DNA of 46,540 bases from Planctomycetota bacterium (lineage in GTDB: Bacteria; Planctomycetota; Brocadiia; CAIUPP01): positions 1-46,540 of the forward strand of contig JAKJEM010000015.1 in assembly GCA_022705425.1 (NCBI GenBank), read 5' to 3'. Of the stretch, positions 1-6,420 are shown one piece after another. Under the pieces are notes generated by a model. The model was not told the DNA's origin. It did not search any database and was given only the letters and a program-made list of their open reading frames with translations. The translations under genes were made by a program, and so were the position numbers. Positions within the stretch are counted from its first letter, which is position 1. Every line of letters starts with the position of its first letter.

Positions 1-840
1 GCCCGCCACGCCGTGGCGGAGTCCGGCGCCCTGGCCCGCTTGCGTGCCGACGCGCGCCCGGCGGGCCGGAGCAACGACGCGCCGCGACTCTACGCCCTCG
101 TCCGCCAGGCGGAGCAACTCGCCGCGATCCTCGACGCCGAAGGGCGCCCGGACATGGTGTATTGCGAACTCGATGGCGCAAGCGCCCGCCGCGCGGCGTT
201 GCGCGCTGCCAGGGGGGCCGGACTGCGCGCCGCCGCCGTTACGCCCCGCGTGACACCCCCCGACGGCGACTCGACGCTGGCCGCGCTGCTCGATGGCGAA
301 CCGGACGCGCTCCTGGTGCGGTCGCTCGGGACGATGGCCGTCTTCCGCGAGCGAGCGCCTGAACTGCCGCTGATCGCCGACGCCTCGCTGAACGCCGTGA
401 ATGACCTCGCCGTGCAAGCGCTGCGGGAACTGGGCGCGGCGCGCGTGACCGTTGCCTTCGACGCAACGCCGTCGCAGACGTTGGACCTCGCCGCCGCTGC
501 CGGGGCGCAGGACCTCGAGACCGTCGTCCATGCGCATCTTCCGATGATGCTTATGGAACATTGCCCCGCCGCGACCTTTCTGGCCGGGCCCGGCAAGCCC
601 TGCGGGCGACTCTGCCGCGCGCACACGCTGGCCCTGCGCGACCGGAAGGGACTCGACCATCCCCTGCGCGCCGATGCGGACTGCCGGACGACCGTCTTCT
701 TCGGGCGGCCCCTGTCCTCCAATGCGCGCCCGTATCGCGCGGCGGGGATCAGGCACTTCCGCATCGAGTTCCTGGACGAAAGCCGCGACGGCGTTCGCGC
801 CCTGCTCCGGCGCGTGCGCGCGGCGCTTTCCTCCGTGTAG
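1..840 (+). CDS. Peptidase U32 family protein, C-terminal part (5' end outside window)
   Basis: The reading frame is open to the left edge, so the 279 visible residues are the C-terminal part of a longer protein; the first in-window start-like codon (GTG at 13) is not a convincing start. The segment HLPMMLMEHCPAATF followed by a spaced Cys pair (GKPCGRLC) is the typical U32 signature region, in which conserved Cys residues follow a His-Leu-Pro stretch. The YCEL motif earlier and the FGRPLSSN and FRIEFLDE stretches near the end also fit large YdcP/YhbU-like members. U32 proteins are annotated as collagenase-like peptidases, but several characterised members instead help in RNA or cofactor hydroxylation, so the activity is uncertain. 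It converges with the next gene, whose stop lies only 13 bp away; no terminator hairpin is visible. Confidence 0.85.
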   Translation, partial: ARHAVAESGALARLRADARPAGRSNDAPRLYALVRQAEQLAAILDAEGRPDMVYCELDGASARRAALRAARGAGLRAAAVTPRVTPPDGDSTLAALLDGEPDALLVRSLGTMAVFRERAPELPLIADASLNAVNDLAVQALRELGAARVTVAFDATPSQTLDLAAAAGAQDLETVVHAHLPMMLMEHCPAATFLAGPGKPCGRLCRAHTLALRDRKGLDHPLRADADCRTTVFFGRPLSSNARPYRAAGIRHFRIEFLDESRDGVRALLRRVRAALSSV

Positions 841-853
841 GGCGGACGTGCCG

Positions 854-1777
854 TCAGCCGCCGCAGTTGCAGCTCCTGGCCTCGGTGTCGAGCCCGAGCG
901 CCTTCCACACGTCGGGCGTCTCCTCGCACAGCCCGATCGGGCATACATTGCGCAGGGACTCGACGGCGGGGCGGTAGAGGGCCAGCCGCGCGGCGAGCGG
1001 ATAACGCGACAGCCCCCGAGGCGAAGGAGAGCGCTCCAGTTTCGAGAAGATGTCGTCCGTCACGAAGCGAAAGAGGTTGGCCTCGGCGCGGAGGGAGCCC
1101 AGGGTGACGCGCTCCGGCGCCAGGCGTCGAACGTCCCGCACGATGCCGCGGTAATCGAACCCCAGGATCATCGGATCGAGGCGCACGCGCACCCGCCAAC
1201 CCGACCGCTTCAGCGCGCGGCAGGCCCTCAGCCGGTCCGGGATCGGCGCCGCGCCCTTCTCGTGCGCGGCCGCGGCGGCGGGGCTGTTGACCGAAAAGGA
1301 AACGATCACATTCGCGCAGGGCGTCATCTTCAGCAGCGCCCGGCATTCCTCCATGCCGCCCTTCGTCACCAGGAGCAGCGCGTGGGGACGCCCCCGGCCT
1401 TCGGCCTCGACGCGGAAGGTCTCCACCAGGTCGGCAATGAGCGGACGCCCGTGCTCGAAGGCCAGGCTGTCGGACAGGTTGCCCATGTTGAGGACATACG
1501 ATTCGAGCCGGTCGCGGGCAATCCAGGCGCGAATCTCGCGAAGCATCTTGTCCACGTTGTCGAAGGCCTTCTGCTCACGCGTGTGCCAGAAGGAGGACTT
1601 GAGGAAGCAGTAGCTGCAATGGGGGGCGAAGGCACAGCCGTTGGCGTGGGCCAGGACGAAGAAGTTCGGGCAGACGGTCTCGACCGGCGTCGTGCGGAAG
1701 ATATCCACAAACTTCGACTGTCGCGGACCGGTGACGCATCGTCGCAGCGGCCGCCGCCGGGGCTTACTTGAAGACAT
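854..1777 (-). CDS. Spore photoproduct lyase-like radical SAM protein
   Basis: A 307-residue protein whose layout follows the SplB family: a Cys cluster near residue 48, a central barrel, and the conserved SFSVNS and GAAPIPDRL region that matches the SINAD and GTSPLDKR region of SplB. The cluster motif is CX5CX2C (C48, C54, C57), two residues longer than the CX3CX2C of Bacillus SplB. Where SplB has the hydrogen-donor Cys in an SCTSD motif, this protein reads GNLSD, so the donor appears to be Asn. The last 40 residues hold further Cys (NVCPIGLC and CNCG) that could bind a second cluster. I chose the ATG at 1777 because AGGAG lies just upstream; an earlier in-frame start at 1801 lacks this. It overlaps the upstream MBL gene by 14 bp, so the two are probably one transcript. 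True photoproduct repair is doubtful. Confidence 0.8.
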   Translation of the reverse strand: MSSSKPRRRPLRRCVTGPRQSKFVDIFRTTPVETVCPNFFVLAHANGCAFAPHCSYCFLKSSFWHTREQKAFDNVDKMLREIRAWIARDRLESYVLNMGNLSDSLAFEHGRPLIADLVETFRVEAEGRGRPHALLLVTKGGMEECRALLKMTPCANVIVSFSVNSPAAAAAHEKGAAPIPDRLRACRALKRSGWRVRVRLDPMILGFDYRGIVRDVRRLAPERVTLGSLRAEANLFRFVTDDIFSKLERSPSPRGLSRYPLAARLALYRPAVESLRNVCPIGLCEETPDVWKALGLDTEARSCNCGG

Positions 1778-2471
1778 ATCTCTCTCCTCGCCTGAGAACA
1801 ATCAGCCCCTTCGGCGGTCGTTCGCACACCTCCGGCAGGAAGCGCCCCGCCGCGTGTTCGTCCATCTCCTCATCCGTCAGGTGCATCAGGAAACGGCCTC
1901 GCGCCCGGATGGTCTCGACGAACTCGGGCCATCCGCTGCCCTGCCAGGGGCCGATCAGCAGGGCATCCAACCGGCCCAGCGCCTCCGCCGGAATCCGGCG
2001 CGTGTCCTCGTTGTCGCCGTCGTGGAAGAAGCGGAAGCCGTTCATCTCGACCAGATAGGAGTTGTGGTTCAGGCTGTGGAAGGTCCGGAAGGCCGTCACG
2101 GCGACGCCCGGAAAGGCCACCGTAACCTGCGCGGCCTTGCGGTGGCCGCCGCCATGCGGCGGGTCCATCTCCACGAGCGCCAGATTCGGCAGCGCCCCGC
2201 GCAGTTGCCGGATGGCGGCGTGGGGGCCGAAGACCAGCGCGCCGGTCCGCCGCGCGACCGAGGCCACCTTGGCCGCACTGAAGTGGTCCGGGTGCGCATG
2301 GGTGACCAGAATGAGGTGCGCGCGCCGAACGGCCTCGGGTCGAAGCGCCGACGCGGGCGCCACGCCCTTGATCGGGGTGTAGAAGGCGTCAATGTAGGCC
2401 ACGGTGTGGCCGGCGTGAATCTCGAAACCCTCGTTGCCGAGGTGCGTCAGCGTGACGTTCACCGGTGACAT
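1764..2471 (-). CDS. MBL-fold metallohydrolase (UlaG/RomA-like)
   Basis: A 235-residue metallo-beta-lactamase-fold hydrolase. The metal motif THAHPDHF is intact, followed by a later His in FRTFHSLNH and an Asp in FFHDGDNE, the order expected for a two-metal site. The short opening THLGNEGFEI is typical of the compact family members that act on phosphodiester or lactone substrates; the substrate here is unknown. The ATG at 2471 sits directly against AGGAGA, which is too close for good initiation; a GTG at 2462, ten bases from AGGAG, may be the real start and would only remove three residues. A leftward promoter (TTCACA, 17 bp, TAGAAT) lies just upstream, divergent from the hexuloisomerase gene. 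It is the first gene of a two-gene unit with the SPL-like radical SAM gene. Confidence 0.85.
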   Translation of the reverse strand: MSPVNVTLTHLGNEGFEIHAGHTVAYIDAFYTPIKGVAPASALRPEAVRRAHLILVTHAHPDHFSAAKVASVARRTGALVFGPHAAIRQLRGALPNLALVEMDPPHGGGHRKAAQVTVAFPGVAVTAFRTFHSLNHNSYLVEMNGFRFFHDGDNEDTRRIPAEALGRLDALLIGPWQGSGWPEFVETIRARGRFLMHLTDEEMDEHAAGRFLPEVCERPPKGLIVLRRGERYVFK

Positions 2472-2500
2472 TCTCCTGCGGTCCGAATCCCAAAGGCTCC

Positions 2501-2529
2501 ATTCTACCCGGCGCGGCCTCTTCTGTGAA
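2501..2529 (-). promoter_or_regulatory. Promoter of the MBL / SPL-like unit
   Basis: On the minus strand: TTCACA at 2529-2524, a 17 bp spacer, then TAGAAT at 2506-2501, about 30 bp before the MBL start. Five of six bases match consensus in each box. Confidence 0.55.
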
Positions 2530-2559
2530 GCGACGTGCGCCGTTGGGCCGCTCCGGCGC

Positions 2560-2589
2560 TTGACGTTCATTCCGCGCGCGTGTTAGCAT
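2560..2589 (+). promoter_or_regulatory. Promoter of the hexuloisomerase gene
   Basis: TTGACG at 2560, 18 bp, TAGCAT at 2584, with a TG one base before the -10 box (extended -10). It is divergent from the MBL promoter. The same TAGCAT box is used at 17144. Confidence 0.55.
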
Positions 2590-2636
2590 TCTGCCCTTGC
2601 CCGTCAATCCGGTCGCCCCGTTTCGTGGAGAACGCC

Positions 2637-3197
2637 TTGACCCGCGCCTTTCACAACCGCGTCCGCGGCATCCTCGACGAAAACGCCGCCGTGCTCAGCC
2701 GGGTCTGCCCCGGAGACGTGGAGAAGCTCGTTCGCGCGCTGCTGAAGGCGGAAAAGGTGTTCATCTACGGACAGGGCCGCACCGGACACGTCAGCCGGGC
2801 CTTTGCCACGCGCCTGATGCAGCTTGGGATGCAGGCGCACTTCGTCGGAGAAACGACCGTGCCGCGCATCTCCCGGCGCGACCTGTGCCTCGTGAATTCC
2901 GGCACCGGGCGCACACGCTTCGTCTTCCATGTGGCCGCCGCCGCCAAAGAGGCCCGCGCAAAGCTTGCTACGATCACCGCCCATCCCGAAGCGCGCATCG
3001 GACAAATGGCCGATATCATTGTGACCGTACCCGCGCCCACCAAGGGCGAACTCATCCACCGCAGCTCGCGCCAGCCGCAGGGCTCGCTCTTCGAGCAGGC
3101 CGCCCTGGTGATGATGGACGCCATTGTGATGATCCTCATGGAGCGCCTGCGCATCAGCCCCCGTCGCCTGGCGCAGCGTCACGCCAACATCGAGTAG
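2637..3197 (+). CDS. hxlB: 6-phospho-3-hexuloisomerase (SIS domain)
   Basis: Predicted to isomerise 3-hexulose-6-phosphate to fructose-6-phosphate in the cytoplasm, the second step of the ribulose monophosphate route or, run in reverse, a source of pentose phosphates. The single SIS domain fills the 186-residue protein: VFIYGQGRTGHV, the VGETTVPRI stretch, the sugar-phosphate loop NSGTGRT, and a C-terminal QGSLFEQAALVMMDAI helix plus RRLAQRHANIE. These line up throughout with archaeal PHI proteins such as MJ1247. I chose the TTG at 2637: GGAG lies six bases upstream and the length then equals the family norm; the longer frame back to 2535 has no family-like sequence. No hexulose-phosphate synthase gene is nearby, so it is an orphan here. 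A related SIS isomerase of other sugar phosphates remains possible. Confidence 0.85.
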   Translation: MTRAFHNRVRGILDENAAVLSRVCPGDVEKLVRALLKAEKVFIYGQGRTGHVSRAFATRLMQLGMQAHFVGETTVPRISRRDLCLVNSGTGRTRFVFHVAAAAKEARAKLATITAHPEARIGQMADIIVTVPAPTKGELIHRSSRQPQGSLFEQAALVMMDAIVMILMERLRISPRRLAQRHANIE

Positions 3198-3234
3198 CGT
3201 CTCCACGTGTCTCCGTCTCTACTGCGAGGAATCC

Positions 3235-4647
3235 ATGTCCGACACAACGCCCCCGCCGTCCGTCACGCCTCCCTCCGCCGGCGCCGACGTTCCCACCCCG
3301 ACGCCGCGCCCCCCGAGCGGCGTGGACTGGCGCCTGGTGGCGATCATCGGCGTCGCCGTCCTCTTCCTCATTGCCGCCTTCGTGAACCGGAAGTACTACT
3401 CCGACCGGAAGATCTCCGCCGCGACCACGACCACGCAGACCCAGGCGGGGCCCCCTCGCGCGCCGCGGCCCCCCCAGGAGGAGAGCGCCGACCTCGCGCG
3501 CCAGCGTGAGATGGAGTCGTTGATGATGACCTTTGCCGCCGACGGGGCGGCTTACATCCTGGCCGAACCCCCGACCCCCGTCGCCGGCGAGGACGGCAAG
3601 AGCATCGCGGGAGTGAGACCGGGGCGTCTCTTCAACGTCACCCGCACCGTGCCCGGCGTCCGTCCGGAGATGCTCGCCCGACGCGGCATCTTCGGCGCGC
3701 AGACGATGGCCTTTGCCGACACCTTTCCGCCGCTGGGGTGCGACCCGGAGATGCGTATGGCCCAGCCCGTCTTCAAGCCCGCCGCCGAGGTGGCGATGGA
3801 CGTGCTGACCGACGCGCAGATGGTGATCGGCCTCCGCCTCGGCGACGACGCTCGCGCCTATCCGGTGAAAATGGCCAACTGGCACGATGTCATCAATGAC
3901 GTCGTCGGCGGAGTCCCCGTGGCTGTCGTGTGGAGCGCGCACGCCAACTGCGCCACAGTCCTCGACCGGCGTCTGCCTGACGGGAAGACCCTGGTCTTCG
4001 GTTCGTCGGGGCTGATCTTCCAGATGACGAACGTTCCCTACGATCGCGGAAGCGGATCCCTGTGGGCGCCCCTCGCGCGCGAATGCGTCGCCGGACCCAT
4101 GGCCGGGACCCGGGTCAACGCCCTGTCGTGCGTGCTCACGGACTGGAAGAGCTGGAAGGCGCTTCATCCGGCCACGACGGCGCTCGTCGGCGCGCAGCCG
4201 GCCGTCCAGGGCGTGAACTACGACCAGGACCCCGTGCTGCCGCGCGACTACCTCCGCAACACCTTCATCTTCTTCCCCGTGTACGGCGTGGACGTGGCCC
4301 ATACGCCCATGCGCTTCAAGTCCCTCGTCTTTGGCGTGACGGGCCCGGACGGGAAGTCCGCCAAGGCCTATGAGGCAGGGCTGTTGCTGAAGGAGAAGTC
4401 CTGGCCGATCGAGGACACCCTGGGCGGGCAGAAGGTGACGCTCAACTTCGACGCGCAAAGCGGCATCCTGGCGGCAACCCACGGCGACAAGCCCCTTCTG
4501 GTGGAGCGCATGCTCTGGATCTGCTGGGCCGGCGCCCACAAGGAGACCGAAGTCTGGCAGGAAGAGACTTTGCGCGCGATGCTCAAGCCGGTCGCCCCTG
4601 CGCCGCCGCGCGAAACCGCCGCCCCGGCGTCAGAGACCAAGCCTTGA
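3235..4647 (+). CDS. Membrane-anchored DUF3179 domain protein
   Basis: A 470-residue protein with a Pro/Thr-rich cytosolic start, one membrane helix at about residues 33-51 (LVAIIGVAVLFLIAAFV), a low-complexity linker, and a DUF3179 domain from about residue 175 onward. The domain is recognised by RAYPVKMANWHDVIND, VAVVWSAHANCA and the later YDRGSGSLWAP followed by CVAGPMAGTR. The family has no established biochemical role; the conserved WHDVIND, Cys and Arg suggest a binding or redox site outside the membrane. The start has AGGAA five to six bases upstream. It begins 37 bp after hxlB on the same strand and may share its transcript, and it converges with tilS, 18 bp away. The function stays unknown; only the family assignment is firm. 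Confidence 0.85.
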   Translation: MSDTTPPPSVTPPSAGADVPTPTPRPPSGVDWRLVAIIGVAVLFLIAAFVNRKYYSDRKISAATTTTQTQAGPPRAPRPPQEESADLARQREMESLMMTFAADGAAYILAEPPTPVAGEDGKSIAGVRPGRLFNVTRTVPGVRPEMLARRGIFGAQTMAFADTFPPLGCDPEMRMAQPVFKPAAEVAMDVLTDAQMVIGLRLGDDARAYPVKMANWHDVINDVVGGVPVAVVWSAHANCATVLDRRLPDGKTLVFGSSGLIFQMTNVPYDRGSGSLWAPLARECVAGPMAGTRVNALSCVLTDWKSWKALHPATTALVGAQPAVQGVNYDQDPVLPRDYLRNTFIFFPVYGVDVAHTPMRFKSLVFGVTGPDGKSAKAYEAGLLLKEKSWPIEDTLGGQKVTLNFDAQSGILAATHGDKPLLVERMLWICWAGAHKETEVWQEETLRAMLKPVAPAPPRETAAPASETKP

Positions 4648-4665
4648 CGCAACGGCCCGCCGGGA

Positions 4666-6084
4666 TCAGCCCCTCCGCCAGGTCAGCCGAAGCGCCAGTC
4701 GAGTCTGCGGCGTCAGCTTGACATCGTCGCTCAACCGCGCGCCGAGAATCCAGATCGGCGCGCCCCCCGCCGTCAAGACCCTTGCGTTGCGCCGTTCCCA
4801 GAGGGGCAGCCGCAGGTCGGTCAGAATGTCGCCCACCTTGCGGCGTCCGCGCATCCCCAGGGGGCGCATCCGATCCCCCGCGCGAACGGGGCGCACACAC
4901 AGCGGCGGCGCAATCCGGTCGTAGTCCGCGAACTCCACCGTGCCGTCCGCGGGACGTTCCTTCAGCCACTCCATCGAACCGGGGAGGACCTCCGCCTCGA
5001 TGAGCGCATTGGAGCTTCGCGCGCCGGGCCTCCTCGGGGGCAGCGGCGCCTCCGCCTCATCGTCCGGCGGCGGCGCGGCGGGGTGAACGACCACCGCATC
5101 GCCGGTGCGACGCGTCGTCAGGCCCCCCGGCAGCGACACCGCTCCCGACCGGCGGAAGAGGCGCACGACCGAGATGAAATGCCGCCGCTCGAACATCCGA
5201 CGCCACAACCCCGTCTCGCGCAGCGCCTGGCCCACCGCATCGGCCAGCAGCGAAGCCGGCAGCCGCCGTCCCGCCGCGGCGTCGAAGACCAGGCAGTCCC
5301 CCGCGCGCCGGAAGAGGGCGGGGGCCGCGCCCGCCCGGAGGGGGCCGGCAGCCGCGCACAGTGCCTGCGCCGCCGAGGCCACGCGGAGAAGGTCGCGCCG
5401 CAGCGACGGCCACGCGCGTTCCAGCGCCGGCAAGGCGCGCAGGCGGACGCGGTTCCGGAGTGGGTCGGGGGAGAGGTTGGTGGCGTCCAGCCGGGGACGG
5501 AGTCCCGCGCGGCGAAGGTAGTCCTCGATCTCGCGCCGCGTGACGTCCAGCAACGGACGGACGATCCGCACCGGCGAGCCTGCCGTTTCGGAGTGGAACG
5601 CCTCCCGAAGGTAGGGGATTGCGCTCAGGCCGCGCGGCCCCGCGCCGCGCCGCACGCGCATGAGCACCGTTTCGGCCTGGTCGTCGGCGTGATGCGCCGT
5701 AGCGATATGCGTGGCGCCGACGCGCCGGGCCACGGACTCGAGAAAGGCGTACCGCGCCTCGCGCCCGGCCTGCTCGATGCCGATCCCCCTTGCCCCGGCC
5801 CGCGCGGGAACGTCCGCCCGCCCCACGCGGCAGGGCAGTCCCAGCGCGCGGGCCTGCGCCCGGACGAAGCGCGCGTCCCCGCCCGCCTCCTTGCGGATGC
5901 CGTGGTTCAGGTGCGCCACGGTCAGCCGCACATCGGGGAAACGTCGCCGGCAGAGGCCGGTCACCGCGTGCAGCATGGCCAGCGAATCGGGGCCGCCCGA
6001 CACAGCCAGAACCAGGCCGCCGGTCTCCGGCAACAGGTCGCGCGCGCGGATCGTCGCCAGCACCTTCCGTTCCAGGGACGTCAT
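4666..6084 (-). CDS. tilS: tRNA(Ile)-lysidine synthase
   Basis: TilS converts the wobble cytidine of the CAU-anticodon isoleucine tRNA to lysidine using ATP and lysine, an essential step for reading AUA codons. The PP-loop SGGPDS is at residues 29-34, followed by AHLNHGIR, the HHADDQAETVLMR helix and NLSPDPLRNRVR, all standard for the N-terminal ATPase domain. The C-terminal part (RPVRAGDRMRPLGMRGRRKVGDIL, split over a substrate-binding domain) matches the TilS C domain. Length is 472 residues with the ATG at 6084, which has GGAGG five bases upstream; the frame runs on to 6357 but that extension crosses the tRNA region and is not coding. A TATAAT box at 6106-6101 would put the transcript start about ten bases before this ATG. 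Confidence 0.93.
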   Translation of the reverse strand: MTSLERKVLATIRARDLLPETGGLVLAVSGGPDSLAMLHAVTGLCRRRFPDVRLTVAHLNHGIRKEAGGDARFVRAQARALGLPCRVGRADVPARAGARGIGIEQAGREARYAFLESVARRVGATHIATAHHADDQAETVLMRVRRGAGPRGLSAIPYLREAFHSETAGSPVRIVRPLLDVTRREIEDYLRRAGLRPRLDATNLSPDPLRNRVRLRALPALERAWPSLRRDLLRVASAAQALCAAAGPLRAGAAPALFRRAGDCLVFDAAAGRRLPASLLADAVGQALRETGLWRRMFERRHFISVVRLFRRSGAVSLPGGLTTRRTGDAVVVHPAAPPPDDEAEAPLPPRRPGARSSNALIEAEVLPGSMEWLKERPADGTVEFADYDRIAPPLCVRPVRAGDRMRPLGMRGRRKVGDILTDLRLPLWERRNARVLTAGGAPIWILGARLSDDVKLTPQTRLALRLTWRRG

Positions 6085-6100
6085 CTTCACCTCCGCCTCC

Positions 6101-6129
6101 ATTATAGAAGCCGGAGGTCCCTCCCGAAA
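6101..6129 (-). promoter_or_regulatory. Likely tilS promoter
   Basis: A perfect TATAAT at 6106-6101 with a weak TTTCGG 17 bp upstream. It would give a very short leader holding only the GGAGG ribosome site of tilS. Confidence 0.4.
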
Positions 6130-6168
6130 GGCGGCGTGCAACGCCGTAACCGGTCTGTCCCTCGGGAA

Positions 6169-6240
6169 TGTGGCACAGCCGCCCGCGGCTGTGGGAGCGG
6201 CTCCCTCAGGCCAGCACAGGCGAGGGCGCCTGTGCCACAC
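6169..6240. repeat. Nested palindromic element (outer stem plus three hairpins)
   Basis: A 72 bp block bounded by GTGGCACAG and its complement CTGTGCCAC. Between them lie three more inverted repeats in series: CACAGCCGC/GCGGCTGTG, GGGAGC/GCTCCC and CACAGGCG/CGCCTGTG. The whole could fold as a four-way structure in either strand. It lies in the 240 bp gap between tilS and tRNA-Thr, outside all genes. Only one copy is present in this window, so its status as a dispersed repeat is inferred from its form alone. Confidence 0.5.
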
Positions 6241-6300
6241 ACGGTCCAGTTGTCGAGTCCCGCCTAGGACTGGCCGGATGCGCAACGCCCTCGGGATCAG

Positions 6301-6329
6301 TTGCGCCGTCGAAGACGCCTTGCTATACT
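6301..6329 (+). promoter_or_regulatory. Promoter of tRNA-Thr
   Basis: TTGCGC at 6301, 17 bp, TATACT at 6324, with a TGC extended -10. It lies 14 bp before the mature tRNA 5' end, a typical spacing for a single tRNA gene. Confidence 0.65.
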
Positions 6330-6342
6330 CCGCTCTGACGGG

Positions 6343-6417
6343 GCCAGCGTGGCTCAATGGCAGAGCGCCGCTTTCGTAAAGCGGATGTTGTGGGTTCGAC
6401 TCCCACCGCTGGCTCCA
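6343..6417 (+). tRNA. tRNA-Thr (anticodon CGT)
   Basis: A complete cloverleaf: 7 bp acceptor GCCAGCG/CGCTGGC, D stem GCTC/GAGC, anticodon stem CCGCT/AGCGG with loop TTCGTAA, and T arm GTGGG-TTCGACT-CCCAC. The anticodon CGT reads ACG (Thr). Discriminator T and a genome-encoded CCA end the gene at 6417. The membrane aminopropyltransferase-like gene ends on the other strand three bases later. Confidence 0.95.
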
Positions 6418-6420
6418 CTT

